Source: Symbiodinium sp. CCMP2592
Lineage: Eukaryota > Sar > Dinophyceae > Suessiales > Symbiodiniaceae
Assembly (NCBI GenBank): GCA_905221615.1
Contig: CAJNDT010003246.1
Location: 84,501-148,500 of the forward strand
Length of the DNA: 64,000 nucleotides
Direction of reading: 5' to 3'
Numbering within the stretch: the stretch's first letter is position 1; each line of letters opens with the position of its first letter. This document shows positions 39,402 through 50,446 of the stretch, one piece after another. Position numbers and translations under genes: made by a program. The notes under the pieces were generated by a model that was given only the letters and a program-made list of their open reading frames with translations, was not told where the DNA came from and did not search any database.

Positions 39402-39622
39402 TACTTCTACATCTATATACTTCTACATCTGCATCTACTGCTACTGCTACTGCTACTGCTACGCTACTGCTACTGCTACTACTAACTACTACTACTACTA
39501 CTGCTGCTGCTACTACTACTACTACTACTACTACTGCTACTGCTACTACTACTACTACTGCTGCTGCTGCTACTACTACTACTACTACTACTACTACGAC
39601 TACCACTACTACTGCTACTAAG
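39402..39622 (+). repeat. (CTA/CTG)n trinucleotide tract
   Basis: Interrupted TAC/TGC repeats of about 220 bp. Open frames through it in all three frames are repeat artefacts. Confidence 0.92.
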
Positions 39623-39734
39623 TATTTCGAACTTCGATGCCCTAGAACAGCTTTTGCTCGTGTGTGCGCGAGGTGAGCACAGATCTGAAGCGCTGCTTGC
39701 AGGATGTGGAGGTCTGGGAAGCCGAGGATTGCTG

Positions 39735-39905
39735 TTTAGATTTTAGGGTTTTAGGGTTTAGAGTTTAGGGCTTTAGGGTTTTAGGGTTTAGAGTTTATGG
39801 TTTTAGGGTTTTAGGGTTTAGAGTTTAGGGTTTTAGGGTTTTAGGGTTTAGAGTGTAGGTTTTTAGGGTTTAGGGTTTTAGGGTTTTATGGTTTAGGGTT
39901 CCCGG
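39735..39905 (+). repeat. TTTTAGGG/TTTAGAG cluster
   Basis: Alternating TTTTAGGG and GTTTAGAG units, a distinct variant of the telomere-like motif. Confidence 0.85.
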
Positions 39906-40061
39906 GTTCCCCTAAGTCTAAGGGTTCGACGATATGAGTGTGTTAGGGTTTCTTCAGGGGCTGCTGTAGGGATTAGATTATGTCGAGGGTTTTAGGGTGT
40001 AGGGTTCCCTGCATATATGGGGTCTGGGGTCTTTGGTTCCAGCCTGTGGCACCCTCACTGA

Positions 40062-40116
40062 ACCCTAAACCCTAAACCAACCCCTAAACCCTAAACCCTA
40101 AACCCTAACCCTATTG
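40062..40116 (+). repeat. CCCTAAA cluster
   Basis: About seven units just upstream of the mini-exon at 40160. Confidence 0.85.
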
Positions 40117-40159
40117 TAGAACCCTGTTTGCCCTTTGCGGCCGCTTTGCCGCGCTGCAG

Positions 40160-40195
40160 GTGAAGCACAAGATCGCCAATGACGAGGCGCCGCAA
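40160..40195 (+). CDS. Mini-exon VKHKIANDEAPQ (36 bp)
   Basis: gctgcag| acceptor and GC donor (caa|GCaaaa). Twelve codons, phase 0. Confidence 0.5.
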
Positions 40196-43100
40196 GCAAA
40201 ACACCCTGAGCCCCATAATGTCCTATGACCCTGAATACCCTACTTGGAGGATCATGGGACTTAGCAAGTGAGGTTATAAGTACCTTAATAGGGGTTATAA
40301 GTAGTTATAAGTACAGTTACCCTGTTTAAAACCTAGTTCCTAAGTCCCATGATCCTTTAAGTACCCTATGACAACCTATATCTGCAACCCCAAGCCCGAC
40401 GTCCTCGAATTCGTGAAGAGGTTCATCCTGGTTTCCACCCAATAGAGCGACCAGCCCACGATCAAAGTGTGAAAGCGACGGTGGAAACATACTGTAGAAT
40501 TCTGAGTGAATATCAGTGCTCTCAATACAGGCTCCTTACCAAACTGGCCCTAATTAGACTGTAATATTCACCAATGTCCTGCACTAATCCTTAAGGCCCC
40601 CTCATCTTACTTTCGGCCTACTTGTTCAATTTGAGGAGCCTGATCTCATCGAATGCAGTGTTCCAAACCGGTTGCAAACTAAACCCTAGACCCTAATCCC
40701 AAGCCCAAAGCCCTAAACCCTAAACCTAAGCCCTCAACCCTAGACCCTAAGCCGCAGCTAAGAATCAAGCTGACGCGATGTCGAGACTCCGAGGGTTGGA
40801 GCCCAAATCCTTCACCCGAAACCAATGAGCCCTGAACCCTGAGCTTTCCTAAAGGCTACTAATAAGGGGCCTTAAAGGTTATCTGTACTATTTTCGGGGT
40901 TCCTTGATATAATTATAGTACAATGGGCCCCAAAACCCTATTCTAATCATTAAGGCCCCCATAGTAGGCCCTTCATAACCCCTTACTTACTTAAGAAGCC
41001 CTCAGACATCGCGCTTCTGAAGCCCTTTGGGCCTTTGATGCCCCTTTCGGCCAAGTGCCAACGGGCGGAACCTGGAGCTCCTCGTAGCCTCGGGTTTGCG
41101 ATTTGGATACCTAGGGTTCCTTTAAGGGCTCCTTTAAAGGGGATCTATAGGGGTTCCTTAAAGGGATCTATGGGGTTTAGGGTTTAGGGTCTACTTAAAG
41201 GATCATGGGACTTAGTAACTAGGATTATAATTAGGGTAACTATATTTATAACTACTTATAACCCCAATTAATGTACTGATAACCTTACTTACTAAGTCCC
41301 ATGATCCTCCAAGTAGTTTTCAAAATTAAAGTCGTTTTTTGGGTACCCTAAATATTAGGCGCCGTATTATAATAGGGACCCCAACAGGGACCATCATTTT
41401 GACAACCACCCAGTTAGAGTTGTGGGTTTAGGGTTTAGAGTCATAGACATCCTAAGTTTGCAGAGTCATAATGGGGTTTAGGGTTTAGGGTTCAGAGTCT
41501 AGAGTCATAAAAGTCCGAAGTATGTAGTGTCATAATATTACCAGTGCTCGTTGGAGTAATGGTAGCAGTAGCGGGTACTGGCAATGTTGTTGGGATTCGC
41601 AAGTTGAGTAAGAGGAATGGTCATACACGTGATTTGGCCATTCCCTGCTCACAGCAGAACCAAGGGCCCTGAAGCTGGTAGTTGTTAGCCGAAGTACAAA
41701 CCTCTATTCTGCAGTCCTTGATGATGATAGTGATAGTGTTGATAGTGGGGATGATGGGGACAATGGTCATTCTTAGATCCGCAGCCACACACTCTGAAAC
41801 CCGAAGCCCGAAAAATCCCAAGGCCCTGAATCCTTGGCGCTGAACGATTCAATGCCAGACTGTAGCCAAACCTTCAAACCCCAAGCTCCATGCCCCAAAC
41901 CTTAAATCCCTTAGCCCCAGATCTTACTCCCCAAATCTCGAACCCAAACCCATGCACAACCCTGTAGGTACCCATAGAATGATGGTAACTTTCGCTTCGT
42001 TCCCTTTTGTCTTCAACCCCAAAAGCCCAAAGCCCTGAACCCAAACCCTCAGCATCAGTACCCTAAGCCCCAACACACACTGAGACCCCAAACCCTAAAT
42101 GCCTGAGCCCTTAGCGTGACACTTAGACCCAAACCCCAAGCCTTAAACCCCTAAGCCCTGAGCTCCAGTTTTGGGGGGGTTTGGGGTTTTAGGGTTTTGG
42201 GGGTTTGAAATTTTGGGTTCAGGGCTCAAAACCCCTAAACCCTAAACCCTAAACCCCTAAACCCCTAAACCCTAAACCCTAAACCCTAAAACCCCTAAAG
42301 AAGCCCACACCAAGAAGCCGCTGCGGGGAGGTCGCCGAGCTAACGACCCGATTGGCGGCCGCCAAGGTGCCGTTTTCACGGGGCTTTTAGGGTTTAGGGT
42401 TTAGGGTTTACGGGTTTAGGATTTAGGGTTTAGGGTCTGGATATCATGGGCTTAGGCTTTAAAGGACTTTGGAGGTTTAGGGTTTTAGGGTTTAGGGGTT
42501 TAGGGTCTAGGGGTATTAGGGCTTAGGGGTCTCAGGGTTTTAGGGTCTGGGGGTTAGGCGTTTATGGTTTAGGGCTGTGGGCTTCCTTTCAAACGAATCT
42601 TTAATGATAAGGGTTACTAGAGGGCGATCGGTTTAGGGCCTGGGCTCGGTGGCTTGCTTTGGGTTTAGGGTTTGAAGGCTTAGGGCTTATGGTCTAGGAC
42701 ATTGGCTCTAGGTAGGGTGTGGGTTTAGGTTAAGGTTTTCGGGTTTTGTTCGTTTGGAGTTCGGATGTTTTGAGAGACTAGGCTTTGCAGGTTCCGGAGG
42801 CCGAGTGGAGTGTAGGGCGTGAGAGTTCCAGAGCTTCGAACTACTGGCTTTGGCTGCAGGGTTGTCTTGGCGACTTCGATGCGTCGGTATTGAGGGCGGG
42901 AGGACTGTTGGGGGTGTGTAAGGCGGTAGTCGAGGTAGTTTGCCTCTTCATTCCCCACAGAATAGCCCAAACCCAAGAAGGTCAAGCCTTAGCACGAATT
43001 TCCGGATCCCAAGGAACCGGGTACTGCAGCTCCTGGAGGTACTCTGCCACGGAAATAGTGCGACTGCGACTGGCACTACGACTGCGACTGAAACCATTAA

Positions 43101-46100
43101 GATCAGCATGTCAAAACTTTGTGAAACCGAACACCCGGAACGGATTGCCATCGCTATATACAAGGGTAGCTCCCTAGGCCCCGTTTGGGATCCTGACAAA
43201 TCTACGGCACCCTTATCAACTTTATCATATTGAGAGAGCCGGCTACAAGCTCCCCAGGCGGACAACGACGAGCTCCGTTCAGAGGTGGAGGAACTGGCAG
43301 AGCAGGCACGGGCAGCGTTAGAAGTTGCAGTACACTTGTCGCGATAAAACTTTGGGCGGCACTAAGGTTGGAATGTTGACATGATTTTGTCTTGTGTCTT
43401 GAATTCACAGGTAGCTCCGACATTCCCGCAACTCGAACCCCAAAGCTTGCATCCTCCAACCTAAAACCTCAGACGTTAGACTGTAAGTCGTAGATCCTTG
43501 AAGCCTGAAACCCATCCCGCACCCTCTAAACCTAAGCTCCTGGGTCAAACTCTACACGCTGATGTCAGGTGCGGACTCTGAAGGAAGCCAATGAGTCGAT
43601 CAAGGCGAGCTCAGGAATTGGGCCTTCAGGGAGGGGCTTTGGGTTTAGGGTTTAGGGTTTAGGGTTTAGGGTTTAAGGTTAGGGTTTCGGGTTTAAGGTT
43701 TAGGGTTTAGGATTTAAGGTTTGGGTTTCAGTGCTTTGCATTTCACGGATCTAGGTTCGGGGATAGGGGCTTGAGAACAGCGTATTGGGGTTCGAGTGTT
43801 TGGGCCTTCTGGTTTAGGTTCCGGGGTCAAGGGTTCGTGGTTCAAGACTGCAGTTGTTTAGACTGTTTGCTGATCTTACCTGCCGGGCGGTGTGAGGCCA
43901 AGAACTCGGAGCAGTGGGCCGCTCAGAAGAAGGCGGAGGACGACAGAGACAAGGCAAAGAAAGCGGAATGCCTTGGGATTCAGAGCTGTGCGCTTAGGGA
44001 GACAGCCGAATCTATCAGGTTTGAGGGTTTCGGCTGCTTCCAGGAATCGCCGGGTTGGATTCTTTCGGGGAGTTGGCGCAAATTGCAGCGGACCGTAGAG
44101 ACTGGCCTGCAAGCCCTGCACCTAGACTCTGTACCCCGGCACGCCTAAACCCCGTACCCCCGTACCCAGCCATGCATGCGCCCGCTGTTGTACCTTATAT
44201 GGGTCAGGTAGAGGGTGAGAGAGAGAGAGAGAGAGAGACATACACATCTTGTACATGCAATGACTCTAAGTACCGACACGGGAGCCCCTTTAAGGCCGAA
44301 GGATATCTTCAACCTGAAATCCTAAGCCATATAAACCTAAACTAAACCCCAAACCTTAAAATAAATCCGAGGTTCCCAGGGCTTTGGAGTTTTAGGGCTT
44401 ACGGTTGAGGGTTGGTTGTTGAAGGTGCAGTTCTCGAATTTTGGTATTACTTGCTTTGAACCTTTGTCGTTTTGGCAGTGTTGTGTGCCCCGAACGGGAC
44501 ATGATACGGTTTAGGGTTTAGGGGGTAGGGAGGGGACATGATCCTCGTTCCCGAACTCATCGGCACGTCTGTGGACCTAGAGCTAGTTAATTTATGTGGG
44601 TAGTTCTCTAAGTTAGGGTCCCTGTTATGGTACTCTTTATTTGCTAGTCTCCTTAAGAATCATTTTAAGTTCATAACACCCAAGAGAATACTAAAAGCTG
44701 CTATTTGTATTATGGTTCCAAGGGGGGTTATAGATAAGGGTTTAGGGTTAGAACTACTTGGAGGATCATGGGACTTAGTAAAGTAAGGTTATAAGTACCT
44801 TAACTGGGGTTATAAATAGTTATAAGTATAGTTACCCTAATTACAACCCCAGTTACTAAGTAGACCCTAAACCCTAACTCCCCTAAATAGATTCCTTCAA
44901 GGAACCCCTATAGATCCCCTTTTAAAGGAGCCCTAATTATAACCCCAGTTACTAAGTCCCATGATCCTTTAAGTAGACCCTAAACCCTAAATCCCCTAAA
45001 TAGATCCCTTTAAGGAACCCCTATAGATCCCTTTAAAAGGACCCTAATTATAACCCCAGTTACTAAGTCCCATGATCCTTTAAGTGCCCCCCAAACCCAG
45101 ATAGAACCTTTAATAGTAACCCTTACAGATCCCTTAAAGGAGCCTTTTAGATCCCTTTAAGGAACCCTATAAATCCCCTTTAAAGGAGCCCTAATTATAA
45201 CCCCAGTTCCTAAGTCCCATGATCCGTTAAGTACCCATGTACCGAGCCTCGGGGTTCGAGGTTTCAGCGTTTTTGTTCTTCCCGACGCAGGCTGTTCTGG
45301 AGCTGCAAGGCGCCAAGGACACGGGGCTCCGAAACGAATCAGCGCCCTCAAGCATAAGTTCTTAAACTACAACCTACATTTCTGAACTCTTTAAACTACA
45401 ACCTAAATTCCTGAACTCTTGAAACTACAACCTAAATTCCTGAACTCTTGAAACTACAACCTAAATTCCTGAACTCTTGAAACTACAACCTATATTCCTG
45501 AACTCTTGAAACTACAACCTAAATTCCTGAACTCTTGAGCATCGAGCCTGATTTTTCATTCTTTAATAATTAGGAGGACAACGGGGGTCTGCAACAGCCT
45601 GGCCTTAAATCCCAAGCCCGAGACCTTCGAAACGCGGCACAGCTGGAAGCGACGCTATTCGGTCATTCAGTTTTTTGGGGGTTTTCGGATTCAGGATTTC
45701 GGGTTTAGGGTTTAAGGTTTCGGGTTTAGGGTTCCGGGTTTAGGAGGATTTCGGGTTTAGGGTTTAGGGTTTCGGGTTTGCTGCAAGATTTTTGCGTAGC
45801 GGCAGTGTAACATGGTTTGCAAGAAAAAATAGCGGTTTTGTTGCCCTGCGAATCGCAGCCATGGCCCGACTGTGGCGGGCCATCACATACCTCGCCCACC
45901 CCATGCCGTCCGAGGCAGAGGGCAGGGCAGGGCAGGGCAGGACAAAACAACACAAGCAAGCAACCAAAAAACGCAAAAAAGCAGTTTTGTCCAAGTCACC
46001 CCCTAGGACCGGCCCGGAGGCCCCTAGGTCCTGGAACTCTGCTCGCTGGAGCTTCCAGCTAGCAGCCCCCGCCAGGATTTCGGGTAGCAGGTTTAGGGCA

Positions 46101-47487
46101 GTGAAGACGAGATAGGGGATCCCAGTGTTTGGAGAAAGGCTTGCTCCTAATTGGGTGGTTGTCAAAATTAGGGTCCCTTTTTGGGTCCCTATTATGATAC
46201 GGCCCCTTTTAATTAGGGTACCTTAATTTTGACAACTACCCAACTAGCAACTGCCAACTCTCACTCTCAAGTCCCAAACTCTCCATCGTAAGGCCCAGCT
46301 ACGTCCCCAACCCTCAGAGTTCTGCGACTCCACTTAAAGGATCATGGGGCTTAGCAGCTAGGGTTATAATTAGGGTAACTGTATTTATAACTACTTATAA
46401 CCCCAATTAAGGTACTTATAACCATACTTACTAAGTCCCCTGATCCTCCAAGCACTCTTGTCTCTGCTTGAAGGACGAGGCAGCAGCGGCGGAGATCAAG
46501 GCGGAGCATCAGGCTCGTGGCTACAGCCGACTTGCGAAGCAAGCCAGCCTCAAATCGAACAAAGTTGCTTTCAAACTAAAGCCTCGCCCCTAAACCCCGA
46601 GACTCACGACATCAACTCGTGGAGATCCTGCCAGACAATTACCACCTGCCTGTCCAGTCATGTGCTTTCCAATTAAAATGCAGCAGTGACCTTGGATTGC
46701 TGGAAATGACCGGGATGCCATCGAACATACACCCCAGGCGCCATGGTGGGTTGGTTGCGCGTAGTAGCGGAGCTTAGGGCTTTTTTCGGTGCCGGGTCAA
46801 AGCATTACGAGAAGGAAGTCCGGAATACCGTGACAGAGTACAGCACTGAACTGCCATGGGCCATGATCTGTAGCCTGCAAACCCCACAGCTCAAAGCCAG
46901 CTTCCCACATTCCTAAGCTGCACACCTTTGTCATCGAAGCCTTGCAAGCCCCTCTAAGGGCGAGGCCCTAAACAATGAACTTTCAGTTCCGCAATGCCAA
47001 CCCCAAACCCCAAACCTTTAAACCCTAAACCCCATACCCTAAAGCCCAAATTTTACATTTCGAACCCTTAACTTACCTTTGGTTAGTAGGGAATGGAAGA
47101 ATGGTAGTAATTGTAGTTATAATTGTACCCCATTCCTCCATTTCCTACTAACCAAAGGTAAGTTAATCCCTAAACCCTGTGGTTTTCAACATTTTCAGGT
47201 CAAGCTCGCCAAAGAGGAGCTCTCCGCGACGAAGTCGGAGCTGAAAGAGCTCAAGGCAGCTCCTGTGGCAGTGGTTTTCCTATTCTTCTAAAAACTGTGC
47301 GTATATATATATATATACACAGGTATACTCATATTTATATTCATACTCAGACTCGTATTCATATTCGTATTTATACTGATATTGATATTGGTACGTATTC
47401 AGGTTCAACTTCAGAGTCATCTTCAACTTCACACTCATATTCGTATTCATGGTCATATTCAGATGTCTGTTTGTTTTACACACACAT

Positions 47488-47524
<37 letters not shown>

Positions 47525-48170
47525 GTACATATGCATGTAGGCATGTATGTATGTATATGTATGTATATATGTATGTATATGTATGTATGTATGTATGTAT
47601 GTATATAGGGTGGATAGATTGATAGATAGCTACAGGAGTTTAACGTTATGAACGGGTGTACAAGGAGCTTAGAAGGTTTTTATAAGGGTACAACGGATCT
47701 CGGCTGTGGGTGCTCGAGTCTCTTTATTGAGTACGGATTGTGTAGATCTTGGGGGTTATCAAAGGGGAAAAGGAGGGACCCTTAATGGGGACCCCTACCC
47801 TATAATGGGCTATATAATGGTATATAATAGCTATATTCACGGTATACATGTAGGGGTCCTTATTAAGGGTCCCTCCTTTTACCCTTGGAGGTTAGGGCGG
47901 GCCGTTTCGAGAGCTTGGGCTTCAGGTTTAGGGAGGCATCCAAAAGGCTCCCCGAAGACCCGGAGACCGTAACAAAGAGCTTGAACACACAATATGTGAC
48001 CGTCTATAAAGCCATAAGAGCTTTATTGAACAGGTCTTGAAGCCCGAAGCTTCAACCCTAAGCCCTGAACCCTAAGCCCTGAATCCAGTCCTAAGCCCTT
48101 CTAGAGCCCGACGTTGCAAAGCATCAAGAGAACGCCGGCGAAGCTCTGTGAGGCTCAGCTCGCCGGGAAG
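40160..48170 (+). CDS. Coiled-coil protein gene built of mini-exons (span)
   Basis: At least eight short exons on one strand share an AG|G-type acceptor (the last starts with A), phase 0 at both ends, length divisible by three and a helical, charged peptide. Most are followed by GC. Sites: 40160-40195, 42331-42366, 43258-43329, 43569-43604, 43897-43962, 46474-46500, 47199-47255 and 48105-48170. Introns run from about 0.2 to 2.5 kb and carry TTTAGGG clusters and foldback elements. The composition (Lys, Glu, Ala, Gln; few aromatics or Pro) fits a long coiled coil, as in structural or motor-associated proteins; no specific family is recognised. Further exons probably lie on both sides (39045; 45291; 46803; 52527). 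Assignment to one gene is inference from strand, phase and composition. Confidence 0.55.
40241..40363. mobile_element. Foldback element, family A
   Basis: About 123 bp, with ends TACTTGGAGGATCATGGGAC and GTCCCATGATCCTTTAAGTA, inserted 45 bp after the mini-exon. Confidence 0.85.
40855..40990. mobile_element. Foldback-like element, family C (GGGGCCTTAA ends)
   Basis: Ends CTACTAATAAGGGGCCTTAA and a diverged complement with TTAAGGCCCCCATAGTAGG. Relatives at about 50965-51070 and, partly, at 40515-40610 and 61175-61285. Confidence 0.55.
41192..41315. mobile_element. Foldback element, family A
   Basis: About 124 bp, nearly identical to the copies at 39177 and 53161. Confidence 0.85.
41318..41415. 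mobile_element. Foldback element, family D, degenerate
   Basis: Directly abuts the family A copy. Ends TCAAAATTAAAG against CATTTTGACAACCACCCA. A better copy is at 46150-46253. Confidence 0.5.
42170..42580 (+). repeat. TTTAGGG/CCCTAAA clusters flanking a mini-exon
   Basis: Opposite orientations on either side: CCCTAAA at 42232-42298 and TTTAGGG at 42385-42545, around the 36-bp exon at 42331. Confidence 0.8.
42331..42366 (+). CDS. Mini-exon VAELTTRLAAAK (36 bp)
   Basis: Acceptor cggggag|g and GT donor (aag|GTgccg). Twelve codons, phase 0, strongly helical. Confidence 0.55.
43258..43329 (+). CDS. Mini-exon ADNDELRSEVEELAEQARAA (72 bp)
   Basis: Acceptor ccccag|g and GT donor (gca|GTacac). Twenty-four codons with a heptad-like L/V/L/A spacing. 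The clearest coiled-coil exon. Confidence 0.62.
43569..43604 (+). CDS. Mini-exon VRTLKEANESIK (36 bp)
   Basis: Acceptor atgtcag|g and GC donor (aag|GCgagc). Twelve codons, phase 0. Confidence 0.6.
43632..43722 (+). repeat. TTTAGGG cluster
   Basis: About twelve units, some TTTAAGG or TTTCGGG. Confidence 0.88.
43897..43962 (+). CDS. Mini-exon AKNSEQWAAQKKAEDDRDKA (66 bp)
   Basis: Acceptor gtgtgag|g and GC donor (aaa|GCggaa), or GA three bases later. Phase 0 either way. Highly charged helix. Confidence 0.58.
44218..44240 (+). repeat. (GA)n microsatellite
   Basis: About ten perfect GA units. Confidence 0.9.
44755..45235. mobile_element. Compound family A cluster
   Basis: One left-end copy (44755-44862) lacks its right end. 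The right end (TAACCCCAGTTACTAAGTCC...ATCCTTTAAGT) then recurs at about 44940, 45053 and 45198, alternating with a ~65-base block of TAGATCCCTTTAAGGAACCC type. Looks like tandem amplification of a truncated element with its flank. Confidence 0.7.
45291..45335 (+). CDS. Candidate mini-exon AVLELQGAKDTGLRN
   Basis: Acceptor gacgcag|g; phase 0 with GA donor choices at 45318 or 45336 (27 or 45 bp). Fits the coiled-coil series, but the donor is not decided. Confidence 0.4.
45359..45535 (+). repeat. 29-bp minisatellite, ~6 copies
   Basis: The unit CTCTTGAAACTACAACCTAA plus ATTCCTGAA recurs with a 29-base period and few changes. Confidence 0.92.
45695..45782 (+). repeat. TTTCGGG/TTTAGGG cluster
   Basis: A mix of TTTCGGG, TTTAGGG and TTCCGGG units. 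Confidence 0.82.
46150..46253. mobile_element. Foldback element, family D
   Basis: Ends TGGGTGGTTGTCAAAATTAG and TTAATTTTGACAACTACCCA, about 100 bp. Confidence 0.7.
46332..46454. mobile_element. Foldback element, family A
   Basis: About 123 bp; terminal base changes (CACTTAAAGG, AAGCA). The mini-exon at 46474 starts 20 bp beyond it. Confidence 0.82.
46474..46500 (+). CDS. Mini-exon DEAAAAEIK (27 bp)
   Basis: Acceptor cttgaag|g and GC donor (aag|GCggag). An alternative GC at 46513 would give 39 bp, also phase 0. Reading on gives AEHQARGYSRLAKQASL, still helix-like. Confidence 0.48.
46770..46870 (+). CDS. Candidate exon HYEKEVRNTVTEYSTEL
   Basis: Open frame GAGSKHYEKEVRNTVTEYST. Boundaries unclear; charged like the neighbouring mini-exons. 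Confidence 0.35.
47068..47166. mobile_element. Foldback element, family E
   Basis: Ends AACTTACCTTTGGTTAGTAG and its complement, about 99 bp, with a near-perfect stem. The mini-exon at 47199 starts 32 bp downstream. Confidence 0.75.
47199..47255 (+). CDS. Mini-exon VKLAKEELSATKSELKELK (57 bp)
   Basis: Acceptor attttcag|g and GC donor (aag|GCagct). Nineteen codons, phase 0, classic coiled-coil composition. Confidence 0.63.
47300..47610 (+). repeat. AT-rich microsatellite tract
   Basis: (TA)n at 47303-47318, imperfect TATTCA/TATTCG hexamers to about 47465, (AT)n at 47491-47522 and (GTAT)n at 47537-47606. Confidence 0.9.
47756..47887. mobile_element. Foldback element, family F
   Basis: Ends CAAAGGGGAAAAGGAGGGAC and GTCCCTCCTTTTACCCTTG, about 132 bp. 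A second copy is at 51755-51893. Confidence 0.75.
48105..48170 (+). CDS. Mini-exon SPTLQSIKRTPAKLCEAQLA (66 bp)
   Basis: Acceptor ttctag| and GC donor (aag|GCgcgc). Twenty-two codons, phase 0. Confidence 0.5.
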
Positions 48171-48179
48171 GCGCGCTTT

Positions 48180-50430
48180 GAGTTGGTGTTGTCGCTGTTT
48201 TGGGGCTTCGGTTTGGGGCCGGCTGCGATGCGAATGGCTCAGGGGTTGTGGGCAAAAGATTCATTTTGGGATTTAGGGTTGAAGCTTACGATTCATGGTT
48301 TGAGGATAGGGTTTAGCTTAGGACTTCAGAAGTTGAGGCCATGCTTGGGGTTAAGGGTTGGGTTTAGGGTTTGAGGAGTTTAGGGGTAGGGATTGGGAGG
48401 TTGAGGGGTTTGAGGGTCGGGATTCGGGTTGGCTTGGTTAGACGTAGGATGTGGGGTATGAGGGTAGGGTTGAGGGGTTTGGCATCTGAGGGATTTGAGG
48501 TGGGTGTTGCTTTTCATGGATTTTGTTGCTTTTGTTTGGTTTCTAGTGTTTAAGGGCTTGTTGGTGCTTTAGAGTTTGAGGGATTTGAGGAAGGGTTTGG
48601 GGTTGGGGGGATTTTCGTCGGAGCTATAAGACTTCCATATCCGTGTAGATGCAACTAGACGTCCTGCAAGATTAGCGACGATTTGTGATGCTCCTCCGGG
48701 CGAGAATTTCCGGGCGCCAATCCTTTCCAAACCCCAAACCCGAACGTTTTAGGTTTGAGGTTGAGGGGTTTAGGGAACCTTAAACCATCTTAAACCCTCA
48801 AGGCGATTCCCAAAACTCCGCCCTGAATCCTAAGCCCGACGTGCTTCTTTCTTATGCCCAAACCCTAAACCCAGCATGGGCTACTTAGATCTCACCCAGT
48901 TTCTCTCAGTTGCCCCACATCTTTCAACGTACTCGGGCTTCTAGGGGCTTTGAGGTTTAGGGTTTAGGGTGTCCGGATCTGGCTTCCGGTGGTGTTTAGG
49001 AGTTCTGGTGCTGGTCCATCCAGATGTTTACGCCGCTTGAACGTGAACTACTGCACCCTGAGCGGAGCCCCAAAAAAAAACCCTCCTCACACTGAAAAGG
49101 GGATGCCCAACTCATACAGGAACCCTTAAAGGATCCCTGAAAGGATCCTTGACAGGAACTCATGGCAGAATAATCAATTCATTCCTTTAGCTTGAGCCCT
49201 GCAAGCTACAACCCGAAGCCAACACGAAAGTCCGAAACTCTGATCTAGGGGTTTAGGGTTTAGGATTCAGGGTTGAATATTGGTTCCTTTCTAAAATTAG
49301 GTTGGGCCTGCAAGACTACAAGGCAATCGGTCTAGTTACGAATTACTCACGCGTTCGAAATAGACCCTTAACCGGAGACCATTGAAGCATCCTTGCCCAG
49401 AAAGGCAAAAAGCTGAGACAACTCCGCACAGGCCGGCTCGTGCCATGCAGATGGATGCACACACATACATTAACTGGTACGGTAAAGAGATCTGTGATTG
49501 GAGCTATGGATGTAGTCGCGAGCACACAGAACACCTAGGAATAAGCATAAGACTCATAGACATGCAAGTAGCAACACACGGATGCAGCCGCTAGCTGCTA
49601 GATGATGTGTACACAAACCATTATTTCGGACGAGACATTCATGCGGCTTTTGCAGACGAGCCTGATGACTGGACTTACACATGCACGGGCAGAGGCTAGA
49701 TTTACAGGAGTACATACATGTATAGGCATGAATGATACAGACGTAGCTGCAGATCAAGGGAATAGCAAACACCGGCAGGTGTCGATGGTAGGTTCGCTTA
49801 GCAAAATGGCTTCTACTGCAGAAATTCATCAGTTGTCTGCCGTCTCTTGCCATGTCTGCATGGCAGAAGTCCTAGTTTTTATCCCAAAATCTTGTCCCAA
49901 GCCGATATTCCACAGTCAGACTTTCGGGTTCAACGTTCTCAGTTCGGTTTGTGATGTTTCTGATCTGTCCGGCATGTGTTGCTTCTGACCCATCGAATCA
50001 ACTCTAGTGAACTAGTACTGTATATGCCGTTTCATGCCCGCGCCGTACAAGCCACATCCCGAATCCCTGCCGAAGTATAGGTTGAATAATCACGAACAGA
50101 AAAAATATGTGGCTAATCGCACTTCATAGAGCCTAAACCCTAAACACATGATGTTTCTTTGTCCCGAGACCAAGGTCTTATCTTGCTCGGCCCTTCAACG
50201 GTTTAGGGTTTAGGAACGGCCAGGGTTTACAGGGTTCGTGGGTATCCGGATACCGTTAGCCGTGAACGGCCTCGCCTACCACCTGAATCCGCTGCAGGCT
50301 CTAGCCGCCCCTGCGCTTGCAGCACGAGAAAGTGCGGTGCTCCATTTGGTCATGTAGCCCGCCTTTCGTTTCAAAGCTGGGGTGTCACGCTTCTGGAGTT
50401 ATGTTATATACTACAAGGCAAAGGGCCAAC
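48180..50430. other. No firmly supported gene
   Basis: Unique DNA with scattered TTTAGGG words (48250-48600, 48950). The part 49380-50130 is free of telomere-like words and has an open frame (49602-49988, 128 codons) of unremarkable composition with no family. A frame at 50297-50359 (ALAAPALAARESAVLHL) follows a gctgcag| acceptor and could be an exon. Confidence 0.4.
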
Positions 50431-50446
50431 CCAGTTACTTAAGCTT

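Noticed and set aside
39275-39676. Thr-rich and Tyr-rich frames
   Set aside because: Translation of the CTA/CTG microsatellite in different frames.
45622-45660. PH-domain-like HSWKRRYSV
   Set aside because: Nine residues in an otherwise unsupported frame; another frame (DLRNAAQLEATLFGH) is equally good.
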